In this document: positions 26,801-56,875 of the stretch, piece by piece | Numbering within the stretch: position 1 is the stretch's first letter | Layout of the letters: each line of letters begins with the position of its first letter | Assembly: GCF_000224145.3 (NCBI RefSeq) | Contig: NW_004190459.2 | Span: forward strand, 124,001-188,000 | From: Ciona intestinalis | Lineage: Eukaryota; Chordata; Ascidiacea; Phlebobranchia; Cionidae | Reading direction: 5' to 3' | Length of the DNA: 64,000 bases | Position numbers and translations under genes: made by a program | The notes under the pieces: generated by a model | What the model was told of the DNA's origin: nothing | Databases searched by the model: none | Seen by the model: only the letters and a program-made list of their open reading frames with translations

Positions 26801-27006
26801 CTCCAACAACAACGAGCACAACATCACGAACCACCCTTCGCTTATCAAACACCTCGAAAATTCGTTCCACACCAACCGAATATTACTCACATCGTTATAC
26901 ATCCAAATACTCACCCCAAAAACAAGCTTCAAAAAACACTCCAGAAGAATCAGATTCTGTTGATTTTATTTCTATGTTTTGCCGAAAAATAGAAACGACT
27001 GAGTAA
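14832..27006 (+). CDS. PLEKHG: RhoGEF with DH-PH domains, PLEKHG1/2/3 group
   Basis: Thirteen coding exons join in frame (4,824 nt, 1,607 aa): 14832-15602, 15875-15975, 17131-17200, 17822-17926, 18530-18622, 19044-19175, 19771-19800, 20399-20623, 21730-21970, 22981-23184, 23590-23806, 24002-26035 and 26406-27006. The DH domain starts near residue 229 ([20 protein letters not shown]) and includes [11 protein letters not shown] and the family signature [16 protein letters not shown] (365-380). The PH domain follows (about 455-580; [51 protein letters not shown]). These strings match the vertebrate PLEKHG1/2/3 proteins. DH catalyses GDP release from Rho-family GTPases, and PH binds membranes or modulates DH. 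A Ser/Pro-rich disordered tail of about 1,000 residues follows, most of it in one 2-kb exon. The eighth exon's acceptor is uncertain (20399 or nearby). The ATG comes directly after a pyrimidine-rich AG, so a 5'-UTR exon or trans-splice leader probably precedes it. Confidence 0.93.
18170..18364. mobile_element. TIR foldback element in PLEKHG intron
   Basis: The left end is ATAGTATTGTGGGGGAACAT and the right end CCCATCTCCCCCCACCCCGT. The interior family blocks are read in the opposite order to the 6568 copy (CCATAGACCATTG, then TTGGATATTATGTGCTAAAG). It lies in the intron between the fourth and fifth coding exons. Confidence 0.8.
21481..21590. repeat. Dispersed repeat family 3, copy 1
   Basis: Shares ACAAAAATCAAGTCCAAC, ATATATTTCGCCTAAA and CAGTCCCTTATTTAAATAA with 30531-30645. 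It is flanked on both sides by loosely similar sequence of about 100 bp (about 21385-21480 and 21610-21715, both with a GCTACATTTTA block). It lies in a PLEKHG intron. Confidence 0.6.
22738..22925 (+). mobile_element. tRNA-SINE family 2 copy
   Basis: Reverse complement of the family seen at 44341-44546 and 47432-47634. It carries the shared core (CAAGACACTTAGCACATATT, CCTAGTGGTCAT) and the family-2 tail (AGCACCCTGGGAGTTGAGGT, TTGGCATGCC). It lies in a PLEKHG intron. Confidence 0.55.
23224..23393 (-). mobile_element. tRNA-SINE family 1 copy, core deleted
   Basis: Reverse copy with the tail (AATGACACTTTCCTATCCTC, CACCTCGTGCCCGCATACAA) joined to part of the tRNA-like head (GCGAGCGCTTTAACCACTGA). 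The central core is missing. It lies in a PLEKHG intron. Confidence 0.65.
26053..26285 (-). mobile_element. tRNA-SINE family 1 copy
   Basis: Reverse copy, tail first (GAATGTATGTAACTTGCTTT), then the TACACCTCATGTCAGCTTAT block, the core (AACCCATTAGTGACCGCTGG, CCATTAAGTGTCTTGACC) and the start of the head. It nearly fills the last PLEKHG intron. Confidence 0.8.
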
Positions 27007-27491
27007 ATGTTTCGTTTACCAAGTTTTTAATTATGTTCCATTTACTGTAGATACTTAACCTTACTTTTCTTATTCTACCCTCAAGTTAAGCAGCTTTCAC
27101 CTTTCAAAGGCATTGCTACTTTTACTATGTTCAACCGCATAGACAATTGTAACGAACGTTGTTCTTAAATGAAAGAACATAATCTAGACTTATTCACTGC
27201 AATATTATGTGTTACTGTACACAAGTTATGCTTGCAAGTTTATTACTGCTAACTTATTTGGTTTCAATTTTTAGAAAGTTTCATGCCTTATTATTTATGT
27301 TTCTGCAATGGTAATGTTCTCTCTTATCCTCCCATATTAGCAATAATTCCTCTACTTTCATTTTATCATGGTTGGTTCACTCAATTTCTTCTGATGCCAT
27401 TCTGTGCATAATCAGTATTATGGTTATTCACCACACTAGAATGTCGTGCTTATGGACAGTTACCTGTTTTTCCATACTGTCTAACAGAAAT

Positions 27492-27497
27492 AATAAA
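27492..27497 (+). promoter_or_regulatory. Poly(A) signal of PLEKHG
   Basis: AATAAA, about 490 bp past the PLEKHG stop and the first canonical signal I noticed there. The implied 3' UTR is about 0.5 kb. Confidence 0.5.
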
Positions 27498-28297
27498 CTT
27501 GCAATCTGCATGTTATCAAGTATGATGTTTATGTAATAGTTTGTCCAAAAGACAGCAGAAAATATTTACCAACTCCCCAAGTAAGGTAGAAACTTGATAT
27601 CAATAGCGGTTTACTCACTCTTACAAATCAGCAACTTTCCTCAGCACTGGTAAGACAAAAAATACATATAAAACTCCTCAAATAACTAAATAGGCCTACC
27701 TAGAATAAAAAATATATCTGAATATCCAATCTGCACCCCTAAAATATTATCTGGCCAAAGACAACATAAAAGATTACTTTTCTCTGCAACACCAACAAAG
27801 AAAAAGTTTAAAATTTCATAACACTTTCAACGTGAAAAGTATGATTGGTAAAAACCTTTAAACAAATTGTTCTTTTTTCTTGTTATTATTTCCTATACCA
27901 CGTAAAACACAAATCTACAAAAATATTTAAAGTTCAGTGAACAAAATTACTGCACAACTAAATTCCCGTTTGCCAAAATTAAACAACATAAATATACAGG
28001 AAAAAAATAAATGAAAATTCCGGTATTTGCTTTGTACGGCAGAACTATTTTGAGATATTTTCAAAAAATTTTAGTGTTTTTTTGCAATTTAAAAGGTGGT
28101 GTTTTTTTGCAATTTAAAAAGTGGTATTTTTGCAATTTAAAAAAAACTGTAGGAGCAGTGTTGTTTACAGTGCTGCAAAATAAATATTTTTCCAGCGAAA
28201 ATGCATTAATCGTATACCTAACCACCGTTAAAGCTTTGGTGTACGTGCAACACCAGATTCCCGTGCACAATAACGGTTAAAATTGGAAGAAATTGAT
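27498..28297. other. Convergent spacer between PLEKHG and TMED10
   Basis: About 0.8 kb of AT-rich sequence between two converging genes. Apart from a short triple repeat at 28078-28145 (unit about 26 bp, TTTTTTTGCAATTTAAAA plus GTGGT) I see no gene. The open frames across the triple repeat are repeat artefacts. Confidence 0.6.
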
Positions 28298-30915
28298 TTA
28301 TTCAATGAGCTTCTTTGACTTGAAGAACTTTCTGAGGTAAAGGACTTGCCAAGTGGCCAATCCAATCAAGCAAAGCATTGAAAACATGCTGAAGTAAAGA
28401 ACTCGGGAGTTCGTTGATTCTGTAGGTGAGAAATGTAGCTTAATGTAAATTTTTCAACGAGGCTGGCATTATGAATTTATTAAACTATGCCAACTCAGTG
28501 AACTCACACACCAACTAATAATGAGAACACCCATAGTTTCCCAGTGAATAAAAAAAAACATTTTTGTAAAATTTATAGAAATAAATTTACATTCCTGATA
28601 TTTATTTGAAAGTATGACAAGTATAAGTTAAAGTTACCATTTGTATTTCTCATCTCTTCTTCACGTTTCTTCATGTAAGCGAACGCTTGCACGATTGATT
28701 CCGATAAATCTTCCAACCTTCGTAATTCAACTTCAAGTGGCTTCAGTTTCTCAGTTTTAGCAAGCTATAAGTTGTACATCAAAATGTAAAATGCAAACAA
28801 ATAATCCCACACAAAATAACATACATGATAAACTCGTAAGCGGTACATGAATACCAGTGTTATAAAGACTGTTGTTTTTTCAGCCATGCAAGAATAAAGC
28901 AAGAAACATTTATTCAATTATTTAATTGGTGCTTAAATTTTACACTTTTTACACACTAAATTTTACACCTCAGGTTCAAATAACTAAACACTAACAGTAT
29001 CTAGGTTATGGTAAGATACCCTTAAAGAAAAACATGATTATAATAATGAACGTATTAGACTGTAAGCATGACTTCATCTAACCAAATTATTCAATTAACA
29101 ACTTAATAGATATTTTACAAAAGAAACTGCAAAAATGATAAAATCTAAATTTACAGTAAAGAGTTTTTTAACAAAATGATAAAATGTATTTGTGGCCACT
29201 GCAAGAAAACAGAACCAGGATTCAAAAACATTTAATAATATTCATAGGAAAATTGACTTCAATAAAACTTTTCTTATAACTCTATCTATAATTGTCTACT
29301 ATTGTTAAATACTTAATTATCTTATAATATTATTTTTTTTCATAGAAAAAAACTTTAGCCTTTCCACAAGATTAGATAATATCTTGCTTGTGGATTAGGA
29401 GTTAAGTATTACTTCCTTCCTAATCAGATGCATCTGTTCCTTGTCTTACCTCATCATAATTCTTTGCTTCAACTCCACGTTTTAGCAGCAATTTAACTTC
29501 TTGTGGTGGCATTTTACCTGCAGGAAATAATTGTTGGTTATATAATTATTCATACGACAACACAATATTATATCAAAATACTTATAGTAAAGTGCTTGTG
29601 GCACAAACAAACTTCTACTAAGTACAACCTACTTGGCGGTAGAAAATCCAAAATTACTAAATAGGGTAACATAAACTTTATTTACAAATTTGCACATGAC
29701 TCCCCCTTTAGCTTTCATTAAGTACGTCACAAAATGTACTTGCTTTTTATGTCATTATTGCCTGTTTAGTAGCCTCAGCAACTTAGCAATAAAAGTTTTA
29801 AACAATGAGATAATACACTGAAAAATAAGATAAACCCAAAGTCATCACACACAAAACTAAAATAAATCTGTGTTAATTAACCTTTGAAATCAGCTTTGCT
29901 GGTGAAGCAAATTTGGAACATGTCATAATCATCTGTGGTGAATGCAAATTTACCCTGAGTTGCTTCATCTTTCTGGTACAATATGTGACCGTTTGTATCT
30001 GTTACCTGTGAAATATAAGAAGTGATTAATGATTATTGTTTGTTCTTTTTGATTTATATTTGAAAAAAATGAAATGATTGTTTTTCACGCATGTTCGTAG
30101 TGATAGGCTGGAGTCATAAAAGTTTATGTTCATCAAACACTCAGGCAAAGTTAGGCCTAACAAGTACACTTTAATGCTATGTCGTTATCAAATGGAAAAC
30201 CACACAGAAATGCATTCAATTTTTACAAATTAAATCAGAAACATTAGCCACTGGATAATCGGCGGACGCTGTGATTCATTACGTGCCAACGAGTTTATCG
30301 CAACAAACGAAAATATAAATAAAGGGAATTTAAAAAAGATGCGTTGTGTTATCTTTTATTTGCACAATTTTTTTTGTTTTTTCATCCAATATTGTACAAT
30401 CGAATACGGGCTTGGTGTTTTTACATTAGTTAGCGAAACATTATTTTGGGTTTGGTTTCGTACATTTTTATACATTAATAGACCTATAGTAAAGCTTTCT
30501 GTGAGGAAAGTGAATAGGTTTAATTTTGTCAGGATCCAGGGCTATAAAATATGTAACAGACAAAAATTAAGTCCAACCAACTGTATAATATAAGGGATAT
30601 ATTTCGCCTAAATGGATCCTCAGTCTCTTATTTAAATAACTTTTTGTAAAATAACTTAAGTTTGTAAATTTAAGACATTTAATGAACCACATAAATGTGC
30701 TACTTCGAAGTTCTAGGATAAATAAGATGCAACATATTTACCTTCAAACTAACTTTAACCGATGGTTGAGTGCTGACGTCATAATCACCAGTGACCAAAA
30801 CATCTTTGTGTATTTCTTCTCGTAAACATTTCTCGGTGTCCATTGGCAATTCAAAATAAATTGAATAAGCCCCCTTTATGAGAAGCAAGGTGCCAAACAG
30901 TATGTACAAATTCAT
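28298..30915 (-). CDS. TMED10: TMED10 / p24-delta cargo receptor
   Basis: Five exons join in frame on the minus strand (30742-30915, 29882-30005, 29450-29517, 28638-28764, 28298-28419), giving 204 aa. The family size is about 210-220. A signal peptide (about residues 1-18) leads into a GOLD domain opening [20 protein letters not shown]. Cys30 and Cys91 (FQICF) are placed for the lumenal disulphide. A coiled-coil stretch ([20 protein letters not shown]) precedes the membrane span ([19 protein letters not shown]). The cytosolic tail ends [12 protein letters not shown], with the FF and KK signals for COPII and COPI binding, as in vertebrate TMED10. The protein cycles between ER and Golgi in p24 complexes and selects GPI-anchored and other cargo. 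The gene is complete and shares a 0.97-kb divergent upstream region with TTLL5. Its stop codon lies inside an AATAAA. Confidence 0.97.
28793..28921 (+). mobile_element. tRNA-SINE family 1, 3' fragment
   Basis: Tail half only (CAAAATAACATACATGATAA, CTCGTAAGC, AGCCATGCAAGAATAAAGCA), in a TMED10 intron. Confidence 0.6.
30531..30645. repeat. Dispersed repeat family 3, copy 2
   Basis: Matches 21481-21590 through GCTATAAAATATGTAACAGA, AATTAAGTCCAACCAACTGT, GGATATATTTCGCCTAAATG and CTCTTATTTAAATAAC. It lies in the first TMED10 intron. Confidence 0.6.
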
Positions 30916-31888
30916 AGTGACTATTGGGTACTGCTAAATTATAAAAAATAAATCGTATTAGAAGTATACACAAGTATTAAATACATGAACATATAAAAAT
31001 AAGTTTATTTACGTTTAATTCAAATTTTACAACCTGGAAAAAAACGATTTATCACAAAAAAGATAAAAAGTTACATATATTTGATAATTTAAATACTTAA
31101 ACAGTTTTTACAACTATGTCAACGTCTAAATAGTACAAAACGTTAACTGACATTTAGCAAACTGACCAGAAAATTTCATAGTAACGTGGCGCATAAGATT
31201 TCAACAGCCAATCAGATTTTAGTATCTGCAGTGATGCACGTTTAATTTATCGCAGTGTTTCCGTTGTAGTTAAAACGTGACGTCTGACGATTCCAATCTA
31301 AACTGTATAAGCTAAGGTGGTTTTGACATGCAAATAGTGTTAGTTATAGTATTTATATTAGATAAATGCCAATAAAATATGCAGAAATAATCTAATAAAA
31401 GCTTAAACTTGAAAAAAGCGCAAAAATAATGGAATATAGACTTTGCGCCTTTTCTAGAACTTTAAAAGCAGTTTTTAATGTAGAATGGTATCAATTTTGT
31501 CAAGTTCTTAAAATCTTTGATATTACGACAATATTGATACGTTTTTTCAAATTTAAATTACCCACAATGTCACTCGGATGGACAACACAAAACGATGAGT
31601 TATAGTTTTGTTTAAGATGGCAACACTACCGTTGCTACAGCAGCTTCCAGTCCGGCAAGTTCAAACAATAATCAAATTGAACATTAACCAAGACACCACA
31701 TCTGTTATTGTGTACCCGTATCGAACATACCCACACTATAGAGCAGTGCTGAGGAAAAGTGTATCTTTGTAGCAGTCAGACACGTATTTATAGATTCATT
31801 TCATGAAGATTAAAAGTGTTTCAAAGTCTTGTTTATAACTTTATACCACAGTGGATAGTAGTTGATTTGTTTTTTTAAGTCAGTAAAT
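30916..31888. promoter_or_regulatory. Divergent TMED10-TTLL5 promoter region
   Basis: The start codons of two head-to-head genes are 973 bp apart with no repeat element or other gene between them. The sequence is AT-rich. I see no convincing TATA box or initiator, so the transcription starts are not called. Both 5' UTRs and any shared promoter must lie here. Confidence 0.6.
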
Positions 31889-51789
<19,901 letters not shown>

Positions 51790-52517
51790 TATATTCTAGA
51801 TTTCTGTTTTAAAATTTAAATTAGAAGTTGTTATTCTAAAAACTGAGTCCAATGCAACTTTAGCATTCGGTATAAGTATACCAATCTCATTTGGTCAGCA
51901 AACATTTTACAAAATTATGATTTAAACGTATAATCGGCAATCCTGCATTTAGGATATTTCTATATTCATTACCTTTTTTGAACTTAGAAAAAAAATATTT
52001 TAAACTAAATTTAGATTTCACAGTTTATTAGATTTTAATATCCCTTGAATTTACACAACAAACGTTGAATAACTAATTCTTAAAAATATCTGCAACGGTT
52101 TGTAGCACTTGAATTCCTTTATAAAGTTTGTGTGTTTAAAGCCAAATTAATATGCTGTTACAGTAAATCTAGTTTAACACTGTTATTGTAATACAATAGT
52201 AGCTTTTATAATACTAATAGATGTAATTTTCACATTTGAGTCAAATGTGCACCGTCCGAAAACTTTTTACGAACCCTAGCACTCCCAATGCTTATGAGTA
52301 GCTTTATACTTTCCTTGTCCCACTTGCTTTATTTGGCAAAAAGTTGTAAATACTTTCTAGCTGTTTGTAGCAAAGTTTAGAATCTTCAAATCTCGTTACT
52401 GTGAGACACTGTTTTTCATTCCAGTAATTAAATTTTATCACAAAATATGTTGTGTTATTTTAAAATTAATGAAATTACCAGAAATTGACCAACAACAAAT
52501 CCTAATTAATGAAGCTT

Positions 52518-52690
52518 ATTTCTCCGCGCATAATAAGGCAATGACAGTTGTTACAACACAGGTATTCTGCTTCACACATATATATAACTTGTGGGTGATT
52601 GTACATTGCGTTTATTATATTTAATAAATGGCTGACAGTTTAGGCTTTGTTTGGACAACCTAAAAGGGGCTACTTGGTTACAGCAACTTC
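52518..52690 (-). mobile_element. tRNA-SINE family 1, worn copy
   Basis: AATGACAGTTGTTACAACAC, AATGGCTGACAGTTTAGG and GGGGCTACTTGGTTACAGCA follow the reverse family order with many changes. Confidence 0.55.
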
Positions 52691-52789
52691 TGCACACACA
52701 ACAACTAAAGTAGGAGCCTATTAAATTAGTTAAGTTAATCCAGTTTTCTACAATTTTAAAGTGAGAACTCTAACCAATCAGCTACCTCT

Positions 52790-52849
52790 TCTGGTGTCCT
52801 TAGGATATAATGCACACTAAGTCTGGTGTCCTTAGGATATAATGCACAC
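52790..52849. repeat. 32-bp tandem duplication
   Basis: TCTGGTGTCCTTAGGATATA followed by ATGCACAC occurs twice, at 52790 and 52822. Confidence 0.9.
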
Positions 52850-53539
52850 ACATGATGTCCACCGTGTTCTGCTTCTTACCAGTTTTATTTAATGACTGGT
52901 GCTCACTAAAACCTAAATTCTAACAAGGCTAGGGATGACATTCTCGTCTCCGGACGCTGCCTAATTTAAATTTTACTTTTTAATCCCTCAACCAAAACTT
53001 AGTATACATAAGATTTAGTCCTCCAACTAAAAAAAATGCGTTAACCAGAGCGACACCGAAAGAGTAACTTATATATCAAGAGATAAGCATACTATTCAAC
53101 ATTCAGAATTACAGATGCACGTTTTCAATCGCTCATTGTCTCTTAATAATAAACAAATAAAGATTGTCGAATGACCATATGCGCCAAACTTTTAAAAATG
53201 CAGGGTACGCAAGAATGCTTTGATGCAAATTCCTATGAAACACATTTCGTTTTAATGTTTACTTTTAATGTAGTGTAGAAGAAATCTTAAGGGTGGGCCT
53301 GCCTATCTTGCCTACTATGTTTGTCATGAACAGTGGCGCAGCCAGAAAAAAAAACAACATTTTTTTAATTTTTTTTAAAATTATTATTATTTTTTTTAAA
53401 AGGTGAGCAGGGGTCGCGACACCCTAAACTTCCCCTGGCTGCCCCACTGGTCATGACTATCGAATGTTAAATAAAAAACATTTAAATTCTGCATAAATGT
53501 CTGCTCAAACATGAATCTTCTAAGTAAATTTTTGTTTTT

Positions 53540-53545
53540 TTTATT
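53540..53545 (-). promoter_or_regulatory. Poly(A) signal of the 53559-55361 gene
   Basis: AATAAA on the minus strand, 14 bp past that gene's stop codon, implying a very short 3' UTR. Confidence 0.5.
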
Positions 53546-53558
53546 TGATAATAGAAAT

Positions 53559-55361
53559 TTAAAAGAAAAGCTTGAATTTTTCTCGAATAGAAATTCCGAT
53601 TTTTTCTAAAGTAGTTGGCACCAATATTGGGTTGCCGTCATCATTGTAAAGAAAGTTTCCATCTTTGTCTCTCTCAACAACATCAAAGGGATATGACCAA
53701 ACGTACCAACCATATTTTGAAAGCTTCATCACTTCAATTCGTTCTGGTAAAATTTGAAATATAACAGTTTTAATGGTTAAGACTAGGAAGAAAAAAACAA
53801 TTTCTTTTAATAACATTGTAATAGGACATAGCCACAGGTGCTAATGTATGTATAATAGAGTGGGGGAAGATAGGACACTTTTAGCAGGTAATATCTAAAT
53901 ATCCTGATCAGGTTTTAAACAATTACCAACAGTCTATGGGAGTCCTGCGGATACGGTTTTATATTTCTTTTAATATTCTTTGTTTACAAGAAAATAGAAT
54001 GAAAAAGGTGCCCCATCTTCCCCCACCCTACTATATCGTAAAATTATGTCCCTAAAGTTTACTGCTGTTTTGGCTGCAAGACAGTACAATAATATTTTGT
54101 CTTAAATATAGTGGTCAGGCTTTTATAGTAAAATCTGAGGTGTTTAAATTACAGTCAACAATCACAGTCAGTGACTGATTATATAGACACCTATAAGCAG
54201 AGGGAAAGCTTTACTGTGTAACACTGGGGTGCAAGAACATATGATGTTACCCCGGTTTAAAAGTGAAACCCCAGGCACCTATAACAGTACACGTATAGTC
54301 TTAAACAGAAATCGCTACTAAACTATTTTTAAAATGCTAATGCAAGTAATGCTGTCAATAATTAATATATATAATTTTTATGGTGTTACAAACTCAAAAT
54401 AGTGGGCCACTGCATGAGAGAATCAAATTTGGATGCCTAAAATATGACTACTTACTAAAGGCCTAAGGGGATTTATGAATTAAAAGCAAAAACATAGACA
54501 ACAAATCAAAATATAAATCACAAACTGAATTATTTTAAAACAAAATTCTAATATTTTAATATGTTGAATGAATGTAATTTGCTTTATCCTCGCATGGCCG
54601 GAAAATAACAGTTGCTATAACACGAATGTTCTGTTTCATAACCTTGTGCCAGCTTGCGAGTATATCCAAATATGTTACATTGTAGGTGATTACCTATTTA
54701 GTATTTATTTATTTTTTTATGTATGGCTTATAATTTGGACAACCCATTAGTGACCACTGAGTTGGAACGATTGCCGTTAAGTGTCTAGCCCGAGGGCACA
54801 TACTTCCACAACGGTAGCAACGACCGGCTTTAAAACCATTACCTCTGGTTCATGTTAAGGTAAAAACTTTGGCCAACTTTAAACAACAAAAGTTGCAAAC
54901 ACAAAATGAATTTCCGAACACAAGATTAAGACAGTCAATCACTCAGAAAATAAAGACTTCTCACCATATTCTTCATTAACTGACACCACCATATCTTCTG
55001 TCTTGCTTAACTTCCGAGCATCGGCTAAACTGTTTCCATCGCCAAAGTATTTATATCCTCTTTCTTCCATAGTAAGGGGTGTCCAATACGGAATTCGTGT
55101 TGGTGGCTTCGCATTAGCTGGTTTCTCTTCTACAGGCCTGACAATAAATTCTTCAGTTTCCTCGCTTTTTTTCCATGCTGAATAAGCATAGTATCCTGCT
55201 ACAGTCCATACAACTGCCCCCAGAAATGCTGGAATTGCTGATTGTTTTGTTACCAGTCTGAACTTCCTAGGCAGCAGTGTTGCCTCGTTTTTTTGCAGTG
55301 TTTCCAGCTTTTTTACCCGTGCCTCTGCTTTTATTTGAAACAGTCCTTTGTTTTCATCCAT
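53559..55361 (-). CDS. Unrecognised 193-aa single-pass membrane protein
   Basis: Two exons, 54965-55361 and 53559-53743, join in phase (TATG then AA) with good splice sites and give 193 aa. I do not recognise the family. Residues 1-45 are basic and charged. A hydrophobic segment (IPAFLGAVVWTVAGYYAYSA, about 43-62) is the single membrane span. A linker rich in Pro and charged residues leads to PYWTPLTMEERGYKYFGDGN. The C-terminal exon encodes YGWYVWSYPFDVVERDKDGN and ends KFKLFF. The short basic N-terminus before one span, and the size, would suit a small mitochondrial or ER membrane protein, but this is only a guess. SMIM12 lies 320 bp upstream on the same strand. Nothing shows that the two are co-transcribed. 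Confidence 0.75.
53851..54035. mobile_element. TIR foldback element with near-perfect ends
   Basis: TATAATAGAGTGGGGGAAGA at the left and CATCTTCCCCCACCCTACTA at the right. The interior family blocks are intact (AGTCTATGGGAGTCC, TTTAATATTCTTTGTTTAC). It lies in the single intron of the 193-aa membrane protein gene. Confidence 0.85.
54564..54851 (-). mobile_element. tRNA-SINE family 1, near full-length reverse copy
   Basis: GAATGAATGTAATTTGCTTT, CTTGTGCCAGCTTGCGAG, AACCCATTAGTGACCACTGA, GCCGTTAAGTGTCTAGCC, and a head remnant near AAAACCATTACCTCTGGTTC. It lies in the same intron as the foldback element at 53851. Confidence 0.85.
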
Positions 55362-55681
55362 TTCAAATTTTACATGTATAATTTAAATCACATAATTTTA
55401 TGCTAAATGGACACCGAATATTTTTTTCACCTCAAGTGATACAGCCCTAAATTTTGGAGTTGTACTTTAAAATAGGACACAATTTATTAGGACACGCTAC
55501 TGTCGATTTAAAACAATTATTATGCTAGGAAGAACCAAAAAGATTTGAGTTAAAGTAACATTCGAATTAGGCTCTTGCATAGTCTATATCATAGCCTGTA
55601 CAAACCATGAATACAACTGTGAAAAAAAGGTAAATGAACGTAACAACATTTTTTCTACCTGCAACAACAGAAAGTTTAAAA

Positions 55682-55942
55682 TCAAGTTTTTTTGTCAAAA
55701 ATAGTTTGTTTCTTGCCATCTTTAACAACTGGTTCTGGTGGTGTGGGTTGTAGCAGTTGTTGTAAGCGTCGATTCTCCCTTTGTTCCAAAACACTGACTT
55801 TATCATTGGCTTGGTCTTTTCCATCTTTCATCCACCATTCTAGTTTATAACCGATAAATCCGATAGTTCCAGTTATTGGCAATAATAAAACAGGCGCGTA
55901 AGTTCGTAATAAAGTTATTACAACTGGGTTCATGTTTCTCAC
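55682..55942 (-). CDS. SMIM12: SMIM12, small integral membrane protein 12
   Basis: A single-exon gene of 86 aa (vertebrate SMIM12 is about 92 aa). The N-terminal membrane span holds VVITLLRTYAPVLLLPITGT, followed by IGFIGYKLEWWMKDGK. The vertebrate protein has the matching order VVRTYAPYVTFPVA and GAVGYHLEWF. Then comes a charged stretch (VSVLEQRENRRLQQLL) matching the vertebrate ERREDRKLDELL block. The protein is a conserved small membrane protein of poorly known role. Start: ATG at 55940-55942, with a second in-frame ATG three codons on that gives the vertebrate-like spacing, so either may be used. The gene lies upstream of the 193-aa membrane protein gene on the same strand. Confidence 0.9.
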   Translation of the reverse strand: MRNMNPVVITLLRTYAPVLLLPITGTIGFIGYKLEWWMKDGKDQANDKVSVLEQRENRRLQQLLQPTPPEPVVKDGKKQTIFDKKT

Positions 55943-56875
55943 TTAACAAAAGCGTGCACAGTGAATATCGAATATCTGATAATAATAATACAAGTTGATA
56001 GCAGAAGAATTAATCTTGTTTCCGTTAGGTGGAACTAAGAGTATTTCTAATCCTAGGGGAGCTATTTTTTCTAACTTTTAAAATGTATTTTTGGGGGTTT
56101 AACACCAGTGGCGGTTGTATGTTTAAGTAGGCACATTTTTTATTTAAGCACAGTGCAGATCGCACAAAAATCAACTTTATGTCTCGAACATTTCTGTGAA
56201 ATTAAAACGAAAATCTTCCAAAAAGGAAAAGGAAAATCCCAGAGTCTGGATATAAACATGTTTATATACGGACTCGGGAAAATCCATAAAAATGAAAACC
56301 GATTATCAAAGAGGAAGTTTGCCTTAAAATTTATACAGAGATGAAGAGGTAACCTAATAGCACGGAAGACGAGTGCTTTCGCTCAAATAACCATTAATTT
56401 AAGCTTATATAGCAGGGTGGAAGAAGAAGGGACACCTGTTCATTCTATTTTCTCATTCCATTTGGTAGTAAACAAAGAACATTCAAAAATTTATAAAACA
56501 GTATCTTAATGAATCTCATAAACCACTGTTAATTGTTTAAAATACGATTAAGATATTTGGATATTATGTGCTAAAGCTGTCCCATCTTACCCCACTCTGC
56601 TATACCATAAATCCAGTTAATAAAGATTTGCTATTAGGTTACATTTTAACTATTGGATACACAATGCGGGTTTATGCCTCTTTTATTTACCTCAGCCTTC
56701 ATATAAAAGGCTTACACATGTACCGTACAAACACCAGCACGTATAACACAGGCGGGTTGTAATTTCTGTGAAAAAAGATAATCCAGCATTTTGTCAATAA
56801 GTAACTTGATTTCAGCTGCTGCGTAGTAATATTTAACATATAAGCGGATGTTTTACGAAAGGGCACTTGAGCAGA
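55943..56875. other. Divergent spacer, SMIM12 to GNAT gene
   Basis: 0.93 kb between two divergent genes. It is occupied mainly by one foldback element (56408-56604). The open frame at 56108-56344 has no recognisable domain and is not called. Confidence 0.6.
56408..56604. mobile_element. TIR foldback element, full length
   Basis: TATAGCAGGGTGGAAGAAGA at the left and CATCTTACCCCACTCTGC then TATA at the right. The interior runs in the CCATTTGGTAGTAAACAAAG to TTGGATATTATGTGCTAAAG order. Confidence 0.85.

Larger units (their letters stand above)
51790..53558. other. Convergent spacer after TTLL5
   Basis: Holds the TTLL5 3' UTR (an ATTAAA at 52427-52432 is one possible signal), a worn SINE at 52518-52690, a 32-bp tandem duplication at 52790-52849, and a poly-T/poly-A stretch near 53360-53400. 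The poly(A) signal of the converging minus-strand gene lies at its right end. No other gene is seen. Confidence 0.6.
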
